Part shown: in pieces, positions 34,466 through 44,968 of the stretch
How the letters are laid out: each line of letters begins with the position of its first letter
Position numbering within the stretch: position 1 is the stretch's first letter
DNA from: JBBRHH01 sp963788015
GTDB lineage: Bacteria; Planctomycetota; Phycisphaerae; Tepidisphaerales; Tepidisphaeraceae
Assembly: GCA_963788015.1 (NCBI GenBank)
Contig: CAWBEY010000005.1
Location: 310,001-374,000, forward strand
Direction: 5' to 3'
Length of the DNA: 64,000 nt
Notes under the pieces: generated by a model
Database searches by the model: none
What the model was told of the DNA's origin: nothing
The model's input: the letters and a program-made list of their open reading frames with translations, nothing else
Translations under genes and position numbers: made by a program

Positions 34466-35155
34466 TCAGGTGCCGCGGGTGTTCCCGTACAGCGCGACGT
34501 GCAGACGGGGGCAGAAGCGGAAGCCCGTGCGCTTGCAGATTTCCGCGATCCAGGGCGAGCGCGCGTCGAGCGTCTTAACATCGATTCCCTCCGGCATCAG
34601 CAGCACGTCCTCAGGCTTCCAGTGGTGGAGCTGGCAGAGAATATGCTCGATTTCCTTCAAGTCGGTTTCGCTGCTGACAACGAACTTCAGTTGAAAGTCC
34701 GGCGCATGATCGATGAACTGCTGGATCACCGGCACGTTGAGCCGGTGCTGCTCGTGGACACGAGCAAATCGGCCCGCCTCGCGGTCGTAGGGGGTGGAGT
34801 TGGACAGCTTCGGCGAAAGGCTCGCCAGGTCGAGGTGGACGGGGGAGTAGACGGTGGCCGCGGTTTCGATCGTAATGTGCCGGCCGCGCTCCTTAAGGGC
34901 GTCGCACAACGCCGCGATGTCCGGCATGATCATCGGCTCGCCCCCAGTCAGGACGATGTGCTTCGTATTAAACTCTTCAATGCGGTGAATGATGTCCGCA
35001 ACCGACATTTCCTCCCCCTCCGGCTCCCAACTCGCATACGGCGTATCGCACCAGGTGCATCGCAGGTTGCACCCAGCCCCGCGGACGAAGACCGAAGGGA
35101 GGCCGACAAGTTTGCCCTCACCCTGAACGGAATGGAAAAGCTCAGAGACTTTCAT
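34466..35155 (-). CDS. queE: 7-carboxy-7-deazaguanine synthase (radical SAM)
   Basis: 229 residues. MKVSELFHSVQGEGKLVGLPSVFVRGAGCNLRCTWCDTPYASW has the QueE start (SVQGEG) and the radical-SAM cluster Cys29-x3-Cys33-x2-Cys36. HIVLTGGEPMIMPDIAALCDALKERGRHITIETAATVY is the SAM/substrate region, and the C-terminus (LMPEGID, GFRFCPRLHVALYGNTRGT) is typical. It turns 6-carboxy-tetrahydropterin into CDG on the way to queuosine or another 7-deazaguanine. No queC, queD or queF is visible nearby. Intact. Confidence 0.93.
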   Translation of the reverse strand: MKVSELFHSVQGEGKLVGLPSVFVRGAGCNLRCTWCDTPYASWEPEGEEMSVADIIHRIEEFNTKHIVLTGGEPMIMPDIAALCDALKERGRHITIETAATVYSPVHLDLASLSPKLSNSTPYDREAGRFARVHEQHRLNVPVIQQFIDHAPDFQLKFVVSSETDLKEIEHILCQLHHWKPEDVLLMPEGIDVKTLDARSPWIAEICKRTGFRFCPRLHVALYGNTRGT

Positions 35156-35212
35156 GCGAAACGACTTGTAACACGACGGCGCGAAGGCGCGAAATGACGC
35201 CGGACACCGGAT

Positions 35213-36628
35213 TCAGCGGAGCCAGTTGATCTGGACGAAGATGGTATCCGCGATGGGTTGACCCTTCTTATTTTTCGGCGGTTCAACCCATGCGTGCCAG
35301 GCGGCCTCGTAGGTGGGGACATCAACCTCGTTGCTGCCGCTGGATTTGTCGATGGCAACGTCAACGACTTTCCCCGTCGCGTCCATGCTCAGGCGGAGCG
35401 TGATACTCGGGTTTGGAAGATACCACAGGTCCTGCATCCCTTTGACGTTGAGATTGGGCCGCACAAGCTTGATCTTTCGGCCAAAGCGCGACTCGATCTG
35501 CCCGTTCTTAATGACGCCGGTCGCAGTTTTCGAGAACGCGTCACTATCTTCATCGCTTTGATGTGCAGGGGGATCAGAGCCCGGATGGCCCGTGGCGTCG
35601 CCGACCGCGCTGCTGCTGCCGGGGGAAAGGCTGGGCGGGGCAGGCGTGGCCATGGCGATTGGGCTGGAGGGCTGTGCGGTCGCGGGTTGCTCCGATTGGG
35701 GCTTAGGCGGCGGGACGGCCGATGGGCGCTCGACGGATCAGGGGCAGCGCTTGCCACCTGCGGCGCAAGCGGCGGCGGTGGGGGTGCGGGCGGTTGGCCA
35801 GTGGCGGCCGCGGGCTGGGTGGCCGATTCCGGGCGGCGCGGGTGGGAGGCGTCGGCCAATCCTATTGGTGTCGGTGCGACCAGTCCTACGCCGTCGGTAT
35901 TGGCATGGGTGGGGGGGGCGATCGGTTCGTTTGTGCGGGTGAGGCTTGGAGGCTGGGTCGTGTCTTCAGGAGTTGGCTGCACTTCGGGAGCGTGTGGATC
36001 CGTTGACGCTAGTTCAGTGGCGTGATCGGCGTCACGATTGGTCGGGGCGTCGGGGTGGGTGGGGGTTTCTTTCGGACGCGGCTTGGGGATGGAAGGATGT
36101 TCATCATTTCTCATCGCCACCGGCGGGACCGTGGCAGGTGGCGTAGGGGCCAGCACCGATTCGGCCGGCAGGGCGGCCCGGCGCTGCGCCGACAGGTCCG
36201 TTTCGTCCGCCGGGGGCGTCGTTGGCAAACATTGGCTGATGGATCGAAGCGTCGGGTGCGCCGGGGTCGCGGCTAAGGGCGGCCTGTTCCTCGTCAGCCT
36301 GTCGCGACTGGGCCGGCTCATCCCCAGGCGAGGAGTTGACGGAGAGGCCCTTGTGGCTGTCCTCGCCAAATTGATCCTGCATATCGGGCGGAGGCGGTTT
36401 GGGGAGGGGAAGTTCCGGGATGATCGTTTCATCCGGTACATCAAGCTCCCGAAGGTGGGAGTGAATGGAGTGGGACGTGGGGGCCGGCAGATACGCGTAG
36501 TAGCGGTTGAAGTCGTAAATGTACTTCAAGGCCAGCGCAAGCAGCAGGACGCCGTGCAGCACCAATGAGCCGCACAACGCCACCGTTGAAGCTATATCCC
36601 TGCGCCGCATGGGGTCTCTCCCGAACAT
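35213..36628 (-). CDS. TonB-like energy transducer / periplasmic-spanning protein, two frameshifts
   Basis: N-terminal part (36,628 or 36,610 downward): MRRRDIASTVALCGSLVLHGVLLLALALKYIYDF, one membrane helix with the S..VH..LL..L pattern of TonB, then a long Pro/Asp/Gln-rich linker (LPLPKPPPPDMQDQF). Two frame changes (about 36,200 and 35,650) are needed to continue through NEPIAPPTHANTDGV and SPGSSSAVGDATGHPGSDP to the C-terminal domain KNGQIESRFGRKIKLVRPNLNVKGMQDLWYLPNPSITLRLSMDATGKVVDVAIDKSSGS, which fits a TonB C-terminal fold. It would couple proton motive force to outer-membrane transport. It stands 57 bp upstream of queE. Confidence 0.62.
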
Positions 36629-37048
36629 CAATCGGCCGCCGCGGGGTTGGACCTTGGACAAACCAGAGGGTGTTATCGGTTGGTGGTCCGAATCCATGAG
36701 CGATTGTATTGGACGCATACACAGGTTGTCTGCGCGGATGGCGGAATGTGCGAGATTAAGTCGAGGTGAGCTGGCACGGCAGATAGAGGAGGGAGGCCCG
36801 GTGCGAAACCATTTACCATCCCCCTGGAGGAGGGTCTGCGCGAGGTGAGTTGCCGCTTGAGTGTGACGGCGTTCATCGGTGCAATTGACTCCGTGGGGAG
36901 GACGGGGAGGAAGCTTGGCGGCCGAGGTACGGGGGTAGACGCGGAGGGTTTGGGGTGGTTTCGTGATGCGCAAAACGTGTTTGGGTGGGAATCGGGGGAG
37001 GGGGTTGAGGTTTGACAAGGAGTTAGGGCAAAAGGAGCTTGTAAAAAG

Positions 37049-37147
37049 CGACACATAACCGACCACCAATCGACCACCAACCGACACGTAACCGACCACC
37101 AACCGACCACTAACCGACTATCAAACGACACATAACCGACCACCAAA
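37049..37147 (+). repeat. Nine 11-bp tandem units
   Basis: Uninterrupted units of exactly 11 bp: variants of CGACCACCAAC and CGACACATAAC in the order B, A, A, B, A, A-like, mixed, B, A, followed by a degenerate tenth. The two variants differ at several inner positions but keep CGAC at the front and AA near the end. Confidence 0.85.
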
Positions 37148-37347
37148 CGACGCGTCGAATCGTTGCTGAAAATGGCTTGGCGGAGGGCGGGGGAGGAAGC
37201 GCCGGATTTGCATCCGGGGTTCTGGTGGGTGCTGGGATGGATGAGCATGGGTTCCCCTTGTTGTGCTCCATCTGGGAGGATGGGGCGGCGGTTGCTGGGG
37301 ATTGGCCAGCTGACGCTATGGGTAATATAGATGGATGTTAGGGTAGT

Positions 37348-37405
37348 GTCAAGGGGTAGCGTCAAGGGGGTAGGCGTCAAGGGGGTAGGCGTCAAGGGGG
37401 TAGGC
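37348..37405 (+). repeat. 15-bp tandem repeats
   Basis: Three perfect copies of GTCAAGGGGGTAGGC (37,361-37,375, 37,376-37,390, 37,391-37,405) preceded by a shorter variant GTCAAGGGGTAGC (37,348-37,360). Noncoding. Confidence 0.88.
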
Positions 37406-37614
37406 TGGGGAGGGGCCTTGCCGGCGGCTAAAGAAGGTGGTTCGTCCGCGTGCCATTCCCTCCCCCTGAACTATGTGCATCCGGGTAGAGAGGCGGCGGC
37501 TTTACAGGCGGGGGGGCGGGGGGATAATGCGATTGGGCAGCGGAAGTGGTTGTGCGTGCTGGTGAGTGACGGCTTTGGGTTTAAGGCCGCAGGGCTGATT
37601 TTTTTAATCTTCTT

Positions 37615-37945
37615 ATGTTTGAACAGGCTTTTAAGAACATCGATGACGTTCTCTGGAAAGAGGCGGGATGCACCACGGAACTGGATTACACGGAGCAGAC
37701 TTCGTGGCTGCTGTTTTTGAAGTATCTGGACGGGTTGGAGGAGGACAAGGCGACGGAGGCGGCGCTGGAGGGGAAGAAGCATGGGTACATTCTGGACAAA
37801 CCGTATCGGTGGGAGAGTTGGGCTGCGCCGAAGGATGGGGCGGGGAAGGTTGATCATAACAAGGCGATGACTGGGCCGGATTTGGTGGAGTTTGTGATTG
37901 GGAAGTTGTTTCCGTATCTGCACGGATTTACGGTGAAGGCGACTG
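37615..37945 (+). pseudogene. hsdM: Type I restriction-modification DNA methylase, N-terminal fragment
   Basis: MFEQAFKNIDDVLWKEAGCTTELDYTEQTSWLLFLKYLDGLEEDKATEAALEGKKHGYILDKPYRWESWAAPKDGAG...DLVEFVIGKLFPYLHGF is the N-terminal helical domain of HsdM. After about 110 residues homology ends (ATGSRRSRLDGKK...) and a GmrSD-type gene follows within 50 bp. The SAM-binding and NPPF-containing catalytic domain (about 350 residues) is missing, as is hsdS. This is a truncated remnant left by a deletion or insertion. Confidence 0.88.
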
Positions 37946-37994
37946 GTAGTCGACGTTCAAGGTTGGATGGGAAAAAACGGGAAAGTATGCCTAT

Positions 37995-40116
37995 ATGATA
38001 GCCACTCAAGCAAAATTGCTGGATTTCCTGAAGAAGTCGCCCCAGTTCGTCGTTCCGATCTACCGCGCACCTATTCGTGGACAGACAAAGAGTGTCGGCA
38101 GCTTTGGGACGACGTCTTGCGCACGGGCACTAATGATCGCATCGCGGTCCACTTCGTCGGCTCGATTGTTTATATTGAACAAGGTCTGTCACAAGTGACG
38201 CATCAGTCGCCTTTGCTTGTCATCGACGGCCAACAACGTCTCACCACCGTGACGCTTATCATTGCGGCACTTGCCAGGGCTGTGGGTGAGTCAGAACCAC
38301 TGGATGGTTTCTCCGCCGCTATGTTGCGTGGCTATTACCTTCTCAACCCGTTGGAGAAGGGCGAGCGGAAATTCAAGCTCATTTTGTCGCAGACTGACAA
38401 GGGCTCACTCAATGCCATTGCCGGTAACCAAGATCAACCGCAGGCGCAATCCGTGCGAGTAACGAAAAATTTTGAATTTTTTGAAGAATTACTCGCTGGG
38501 TGCAAAGGCGATTTTGTGGCGGTGTGCAAAGGGCTGGCCAAGCTAGTCGTGGTGGACATTGCACTCAACCGCGATCAAGACAATCCGCAGCTCATTTTCG
38601 AGAGCATGAATTCTACTGGCAAGGAGTTGAGCCAGGCGGATCTGATCCGGAATTATATCCTGATGGGGCTAGAACAGGAGTTACAAACGCGGCTGTATGA
38701 GCAGTACTGGCGACCGATGGAACTGGAGTTCGGCCAAGAAGCTTACGGGACTCACTTTGATGGATTTATGCGTCATTACCTAACAGTGATGACGGGCGAA
38801 ATTTCAAACATCAACGCCGTTTACGATGCCTTCAAGGAGCATGCGCGGGCCTCCCGAGCTGACTTTACTGATGACAACAGCCACATCGAAAGTCTAGTCC
38901 GTGAAATCCGCGACTATGCACGGCATTTCTGGCGATGGGGCTGGGTGGCGAACCGGATGCTGAACTCAAGCTGGTTTTCCATGACCTGCGCGAACTAAAG
39001 GTGGACGTGGCTTATCCCTTCCTGCTCGAACTGTATCACGACTACAAAGCTGAGATGCTCTCGAAGGCAGATCTCCTTTCAAGTGTGCGGCTCATAGAGG
39101 CGTATGTCTTCCGTCGTTCCATCTGCGCCATTCCCACCAACTCGATGAACAAGACGTTCGCCACTTTTACGAAAGGCGCTCAAAAAGGACCGCTATTTTG
39201 AGAGCATCCAGGCGCACTTCCTTACACTGCCATCGTATCGCCGATACCCCTCGGATGACGAGTTTCGCCGAGACGTGCAGACGCGCGATCTCTACAATTT
39301 TCGTAACCGAAGTTATTGGCTGCGCCGATTGGAAAACCACGGACGCAAAGAGCGTGTGCTGGTGGACGAATACACGATAGAGCACATCCTCCCGCAAAAC
39401 AAAGGTGTCTCGCTTCAGTGGCGCGAGGCCCTCGGCTTCGACTGGAAGCGCATCCATGAAACGTGGTTGCACACGCTTGGCAATCTTACGCTCACGGCCT
39501 ACAACAGCGACTACAGTGACCGCAGCTTCACTGAGAAGCGCGACATGCCAACGCGCCTGAGAAGGGCCTAAAGCAAAGTCCACTGAAACTCAATCAAGGG
39601 TTGGGCACACTCGAAGCATGGAATGAGGAAACCATCAAGGCCCGAGCGAGTAAACTCGCGGATTTTGGAGTTGACGTCTGGCCAGCGCCGAAGCTGGCCG
39701 ATGATATTCTGGACGCATACCGGCCAAAACCTGACGTCGTCGCCGAATACACGATCGAGGACCATCCGAATCTCCTGATGGGAAACATGCGTCCGGTGTT
39801 TGAGGAGTTCCGTAAAGCGGTGCTAGCACTTGACCCGTGTGTGAATGAGGAATTTCTCAAGCTTTACGTAGCATTCAAAGCTGAGACGAACTTCGTGGAT
39901 GTCGTTCCCCAAGCGAAGCGGCTTCGGCTCTCAATGAACATGCGATTCGCCGACGTGAATGACCCGAAGGGGCTTTGCAAGGATGTTACAGGAATCGGGC
40001 GATGGGGAAATGGTGACGTCGAAGTCGGCCTCTCGAAGCTGGATGAGTTACCTTATGTAATTGGATTAGTTCGTCAGTCTCTCGAGCTACAACTTGGCAA
40101 CGGAAGCGATTCATGA
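37995..40116 (+). pseudogene. GmrSD-type DUF262/DUF1524/DUF5655 restriction protein, several frameshifts
   Basis: Start MIATQAKLLDFLKKSPQFVVPIYR, then RTYSWTDKECRQLWDDV and LLVIDGQQRLTTVTLIIAAL (DUF262, ParB-like nucleotide site), FESMNSTGKELSQADLIRNYIL, a helical middle, then DUF1524 with RVLVDEYTIEHILPQN and LHTLGNLTLTAYNS (HNH-type His and Asn), and a C-terminal DUF5655 domain (EFLKLYVAFKAETNFVDVVPQAKRLRLSMNM...IGRWGNGDVEVGLSKLDELPYVIGLVRQSLEL). Four frame changes (about 38,065, 38,945, 39,170, 39,560) split it; total about 705 residues is normal. Such proteins restrict modified phage DNA. It sits inside a type I R-M locus. Confidence 0.85.
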
Positions 40117-40293
40117 ATGAAACCGAAACCAGAGCAGGTCGCTAATGGAAGTGTGGTGCGGCGGGCGTTTCTGATTACGCTGGCGAGAATTGGGAGGGAT
40201 GTTGTTCAAGGCCATGGAAAGGCTGAGGGTAGCGGGCGTTGTTCCGGAGAAAAAAGGGAAGACGGTTGAGGAGAAGGGAAAGGGACCAGGACA

Positions 40294-41344
40294 ATGGCTG
40301 ACGATCAACCCCCTGAATCGGGCATCGTTCTTTACCAGACCGACGATGGACAAACGCGCATTGAGTGCCGGTTTGAGAATGAAACGGTATGGCTGTCCCA
40401 GGCATTGATCGCAGATCTTTATCAGAAGGATGTGCGAACAGTAAATGAGCACCTTGGCAACATTTACGACGAAGGGGAACTAGTCCGCGAGTCAACTATC
40501 CGGAAATTCCGGATAGTTCGCCGGGAGGGCAGTCGGGAAGTTGCCCGTGAAATTGAACACTACAGCTTGCCCGCTATCCTTGCCGTGGGATATCGCGTGC
40601 GCAGCCCCGCGCGGCACGGCTTTTCGTCAGTGGGCGACGGCGCGGCTGACGGAATTTCTCGTCAAAGGTTTCGTGCTCGACGATGAGCGTTTAAGGAACC
40701 CACCGGGTCCTGAGACGCCGGATTATTTTGACGAATTGTTGGAGCGGATTCGGGATATTCGCGCCCAGCGAGCGACGAGTGTATCTGCGGGTGCGGGAAA
40801 TCCTGGCGCTCGCGGCCGACTATTCGCCGGGCAAGGAGCAGACGCAACTTTTCTTTCAGACGATCCAGAACAAGTTGCACTTTGCGGCGACTGGGAAGAC
40901 GGCGGCGGAGTTGATTGTGGCGGCGGCGGATGCGTCGCGGGCGAACATGGGGTTGACGAATTGGAAGGGCGGGGTGGTGCGCAAGGGGGATGTGGCGGTG
41001 GCGAAGAATTATCTCAGGGCCGACGAGATCGAGGAATTGAATCGGATTGTGGTGATGTTCCTGGATTATGCGGAGGACAACGCGCGCCGAACGCAAGCAG
41101 GTTTTTCTGAAGGATTGGAAGACAAAGCTGGATGAGTTTTTGCGATTCAATGATCGCCGGGTGCTGCCCGACGCGGGGAAGGTGACACGTGAGGCGGCGG
41201 ATGAGATGGCCAAAGAGGCGTATGAGGAGTTCAGCGCGGCGGCGGGCGGCGCTGGAGGCGGAGGCGGAACTGGACGGATTGAAACAGCTTGAGGACGTGG
41301 TGAAGAAGCTGCCGAAGAAACGAAAAAAACCGAAAGCAGATTGA
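40294..41344 (+). pseudogene. rhuM: Virulence RhuM family protein, several frameshifts
   Basis: MADDQPPESGIVLYQTDDGQTRIECRFENETVWLSQALIADLYQKDVRTVNEHLGNIYDEGEL is the RhuM N-terminus (Fic/DOC-like partner family), continuing in three other frames with GTAFRQWATARLTEFLVKGFVLDDERLRNP, VREILALAADYSPGKEQTQLFFQTIQNKLHFAATGKTAAELIVAAADASRANMGL, VFLKDWKTKLDEFLRFNDRRVLPDAGKVT and a coiled Lys-rich end. Length of about 349 residues is normal. RhuM genes are often embedded in type I R-M operons; their function is uncertain. Four lesions, like its neighbour. Confidence 0.82.
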
Positions 41345-41561
41345 GCGTGAGCTGGTTTACCGGAACCAGAAGCTGGCCGCGCAGGTGTTCGTTCACGGGA
41401 CAGCTGTAATCGTGTCACACATGTGCCGTCGCGACATGAACGCGACGAACTTCGACCAGCGGAGGATTGCAGGCCATAGCGACACATTCCGATACGGAAA
41501 GTTCAACTCCTCGAAACACAGCGTTTTAGGGAAATGGTGGGGGATCATCCGCTGATGTCGG

Positions 41562-42241
41562 TATGCGGCGGCGGTGCGGGATTTGATTAACCAGATGAAG
41601 CCGGCGGGGAGCGACCCGAATTATTGTGCGCGGGTGACGGCGAATGATGGGGAGATCGGGGACCAGTTTCTGCGGGAGGGAAGGAGCGGACGATTCAGCA
41701 CATGGTGGCGACGACGTTCTGGCATGCGGACGGGACGCCGATGTCGGCCGAGCAGTTTTTGACGGATTTGTATGGGGCGATTCCGGAGTTCTTCAAGGAT
41801 GAGGCGGAGTTGCGGGCGATCTGGAGTGCGCCGGAGACGCGGAAGAAGTTGTTGGAGGGGCTGGGGGAGAAGGGGTTTGGCCGCGGGCAATTGGCGGAGA
41901 TGCAGAAGATAATCGATGCTGAGAGGAGCGATTTGTATGACGTGCTGGCGTATGTGGCGTTTGCGATGCCGCCGGTGAGCCGGGAGGAACGGGCATCGCG
42001 GGCGACGGTGGCGATCAAGACGCATTTTGGGGATCGGCAGCGGGCATTTTTAGAGTTTGTGCTGGGGCAGTATGTGAAGGTGGGGGTGGAGGAACTGGAT
42101 CAGGAGAAGCTGTCGGCGTTGCTGAAGCTGAGATACAACAATGCGATCGCGGACGCGGTGGCGGATCTGGGAAGGCCGGAGGAGATTGGGATGGTGTTCG
42201 CGGAGTTCCAGCAGTATCTGTATAGCCAGCAGGTGGCGTGA
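41562..42241 (+). pseudogene. hsdR: Type I restriction endonuclease subunit R, internally deleted C-terminal remnant
   Basis: AAAVRDLINQMKPAGSDPNYCARVTANDGEIGDQFLRE is from the second helicase lobe of EcoEI-type HsdR. At about 41,675-41,690 it jumps to GKERTIQHMVATTFWHADGTPMSAEQFLTDLYGAIPEFFKDEAELRAIWSAPETRKKLLEGLGEKGFG...SQQVA, the EcoEI_R C-terminal domain, in another frame, ending at 42,241. The intervening QDNE...GRGTR helicase segment is missing, and the nuclease and first helicase lobe (about 550 residues) are absent upstream. Bases 41,345-41,561 encode no clear protein. A remnant. Confidence 0.85.
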
Positions 42242-42323
42242 GGGGTTGGACCGCTGCTGGCGCGGCTTTTCCGAGGCCGGATGGGATTGGGATTGGTGGT
42301 GAGTTTAATAACTGGCCGGGGTT

Positions 42324-43145
42324 TCAGGGGACGATCATGGCGTCGGCGTAGGTGGGGGAGAGTTGCTGTTTGAGGGCGACGGCGGTGGCGTAGGTGGATT
42401 GGGGGCCGACCATTACGGCCTGCGCGTTGCTGGCGGGGCGGGGGGATTTGGTGGCGGCGAGGCCTCGGCTCTTCAGACTGGCGATGACGGTATCGGCGGA
42501 GGAGGTGTCGCGGAAGGTGCCGACCTGGACGTAGAAGCCTTTGGCGCCCATGTGGTCGCGCGAGCGCTGGGCGGGGGTGCTGTTGGGGTAGTGGCTCTGG
42601 ACGGCGGCAAAGACGGAGTCGGCCTCGCTCCAGCGGCCCATGCGCTGGCGGCAGATGCCGACGCGATACAAGGTCCAGGCCTTGGTTTCGTCGCTATCGA
42701 GCTTGTCGAAGGCGGCCTGCCACTCGCGGTCTGCGGTGGCGTAGTCGTCCTGGAAGTAGGCGACGTTGGCCAGGTCGCAGCGGATGAGGCCTTCGAGGGC
42801 GGGGGGTGGGGGAGGCTCGGCGGCCAGGGCGCGGGTGTAGTTGTCGCGGGCTTCGCGGAGATCGGCGGACTGGTGGGCGGCGTCGAGCTTGGTGCGGCCG
42901 TAGATGGCGCGGCCGCGAAGATAGAGGGCCTCGGCGGCGCCAGCGCCGCCGTTGGATTGCTGGAGGGCCTGATCGGCTGAACCGACGGCCTGATCGTATT
43001 GTTTCTGGTCGAGGGCGCTGTAGCCGCTTTGAAGGGTGGGCTTGACGTTGCTGGCGCTTTCGGAGGCGCAGCCGCCTAGCAGGGTGAGAGCGATTGGGGT
43101 TAAGAAGAGAAGAGACGCCGCGCGAAGGAGAAGGGGTGTTCGCAT
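42324..43145 (-). CDS. TPR lipoprotein with C-terminal SPOR domain
   Basis: 273 residues from MRTPLLLRAASLLFLTPIALTLLGGCASES, a lipobox with the lipidated Cys26. TPR-like repeats cover about residues 38-180 (SGYSALDQKQYDQAVGSADQALQ, LYLRGRAIYGRTK, CDLANVAYFQDDYATADREWQAAF, TLYRVGICRQRMGRWSEADSVFAAV). The C-terminal 70 residues (GFYVQVGTFRDTSSADTVIASLKSRGLAATKS...VMVGPQSTYATAVALKQQL) form a SPOR domain, which binds denuded peptidoglycan glycan strands. It probably works in the cell envelope. Much longer frames upstream are overlap artefacts. Confidence 0.85.
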   Translation of the reverse strand: MRTPLLLRAASLLFLTPIALTLLGGCASESASNVKPTLQSGYSALDQKQYDQAVGSADQALQQSNGGAGAAEALYLRGRAIYGRTKLDAAHQSADLREARDNYTRALAAEPPPPPALEGLIRCDLANVAYFQDDYATADREWQAAFDKLDSDETKAWTLYRVGICRQRMGRWSEADSVFAAVQSHYPNSTPAQRSRDHMGAKGFYVQVGTFRDTSSADTVIASLKSRGLAATKSPRPASNAQAVMVGPQSTYATAVALKQQLSPTYADAMIVP

Positions 43146-43259
43146 CCTTGCCTCACCGTGTTTATAGTGACAGTTGACGCAGGGCATCCATGCCCGCGAT
43201 GGTTTGATTAGAACGTATTTCTCCAAAAAGGGAAGTACCCGCACAAGGACTCGCAAACG

Positions 43260-44736
43260 ATGCTTTTTGAACCACTCTTTGCCCACGCCCGCGAGACGCC
43301 GGATGAGATTGCCATTACCGATGACCATGGCCAGTATACCTGGCAACAGGTGGCGGCGATGGCGGGGGGACTGGGGATGTATCTGAGGATGCAGACGCAG
43401 CGGCCTACGGTTGGGTTGTTGTTGCCGGCGGGGGTGGGGTTTGTGGCGAGCTTTTATGGCACGCTGCTGGCGGGCAAGAGCGTGGTGCCGATCAATTATC
43501 TGCTGGGGGACCGGGAGGTGGCGCATGTGATCGCGGATAGCGGGATTGATACGGTGGTGACGATTCCGCAGCTTGCGGGGCGGTTGCAGGGGACGCCGCT
43601 GAAGATCGTCGATTTGACGCAGTTGCCCAAGACGCCGCCGGCCATCGCGCCGCGATTTCCGGATCGGACGGCCGACGATCTGGCGGTGCTGATGTATACG
43701 AGCGGGACGTCGGGGCTGCCCAAGGGCGTGGAGCTGACGTTTGGAAACTTGCAGAGCGATGTGGATGCGGCGATCGAGCACGTGCAGCTTGAGAGCAAGC
43801 ATCATTTTCTGGGGGTGATTCCGCTGTTTCATGCGTTTGGAATGACGGCGATGATGATTGCGCCGATTCAGCTTAAGTCGCAGATGTTTTACATGGCGCG
43901 GTTTAGTGCGGTGGGGGCGATGGAGAACATTCGCAAAAATCGCATCTCGATCTTTTTTGGCGTGCCCAGCATGTTTGGGGCGCTGCTTCATTTGAAGAAT
44001 GCGTCGGCGGAGGATTTTAAGTCGTTGTATGCGGTGATCAGCGGCGGGGAGCCGTTGCCGGCGGCGCTGCGCGAGGCGTTTTTGCAGCGGTTTGGCGTGA
44101 ATATTCTGGAAGGGTATGGATTGACGGAGACCAGCCCGGCGGTGTGCCTGAATACGCCGCAGGTGTATCGGCCGGGTTCGGTGGGCAAGCCGCTGCCGGG
44201 GGTGAAGGTTCGGCTGGTGGACGATGCGGGGAACGTGTTGCCGCCGACGGAGAGCGGGGAGATTTGGCTGGCGGGGCCGATGGTCATGAAGGGGTATCAC
44301 AATCTGCCGGAAGAGACGGCCAACGCGGTTACGGGGGATGGGTTTTTTAAGACGGGGGATCTTGGGAAATTCGATGCTGACGGATTTTTGCACATCACGG
44401 GGCGGAAGAAGGATTTGATTATCGTGGCCGGGGAGAAGGTGGCTCCGCGCGAGGTGGAGGACGTTTTGGCGCGTCATCCGGCGGTGGCGGAGGTGGCGGT
44501 GGTGGGGCGGAAGGACGCAGTCGCGCGGGGAGGCGGTGGTGGCGTTTGTGGTGGCGCGGGAGCAGGGGGTGAAGACGGATGAGATTCGAGCGTTTTGCCG
44601 GGAGCAGGGGCTGCCGCTGTTTAAGATCCCGCGGGAGATTGTCGTGGTGAGCGAGCTGCCGCGATCGCCGACGGGGAAGGTGTTGAAGCGGGAGTTGATG
44701 GAGCGGGCGAATGGGGTGGGGGGGAGTGTGGGATGA
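43260..44736 (+). CDS. AMP-dependent acyl-CoA synthetase/ligase, frameshifted near 44,524
   Basis: About 490 residues. MLFEPLFAHARETPDEIAITDDHGQYTWQQV begins the ANL fold; AMP motif A is VLMYTSGTSGLPKGVELT, then HFLGVIPLFHAFGMTAMM, VISGGEPLPAALREAF, EGYGLTETSPAVCLN (A5), FKTGDLGKFDADGFLHITGRKKDLIIVAGEKVAPREVED (A7/A8). At about 44,524 one extra base shifts the frame; the continuation VVAFVVAREQGVKTDEIRAFCREQG...FVSELPRSPTGKVLKRELM-like ending carries the catalytic Lys of A10. It activates a fatty or other carboxylic acid to its CoA ester. Likely functional if the lesion is an error. Confidence 0.88.
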
Positions 44737-44847
44737 AGGCGTTTTGGATGAAGACTACCACGGAGGCACGGAGGCACGGAGGAGGAGGGCGGGAGTTGAG
44801 GATGGAGGGTGGGCGGGGTGAAAGGGATTTTGGGAAGCAAGATTGGG

Positions 44848-44950
44848 GACACGGGCGGGACGCCCCTGCTACCGAAAGCGGTGGGGAGGGACACGAGCGA
44901 GACGCCCGTGCTACGGAAGGGGAGCGACACGGGCGGGGCGCCCGTGGCAC
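44848..44950 (+). repeat. Three copies of a 25-bp palindromic G-rich repeat
   Basis: Related 25-bp units at 44,848-44,872, 44,890-44,914 and 44,926-44,950, each of form GACACGGGCGGGACGCCC-TGCTAC with an inner dyad (ACGGGCG/CGCCCGT). A short 8-bp tandem CACGGAGG x3 precedes at 44,759-44,782. The region 44,737-44,968 is otherwise noncoding. Confidence 0.8.
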
Positions 44951-44968
44951 GTTGGGGAGGAGATTTGT

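Larger units (their letters stand above)
36629..37614. other. 986-bp intergenic region with two repeat arrays and no supported gene
   Basis: Open frames here are short or consist of repeat translations. The stretch contains an 11-bp array (37,049-37,147) and a 15-bp array (37,348-37,405), described separately. It separates the leftward tonB-queE-pfkB group from the rightward restriction-modification remnants and probably includes the breakpoint of that locus. Confidence 0.6.
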
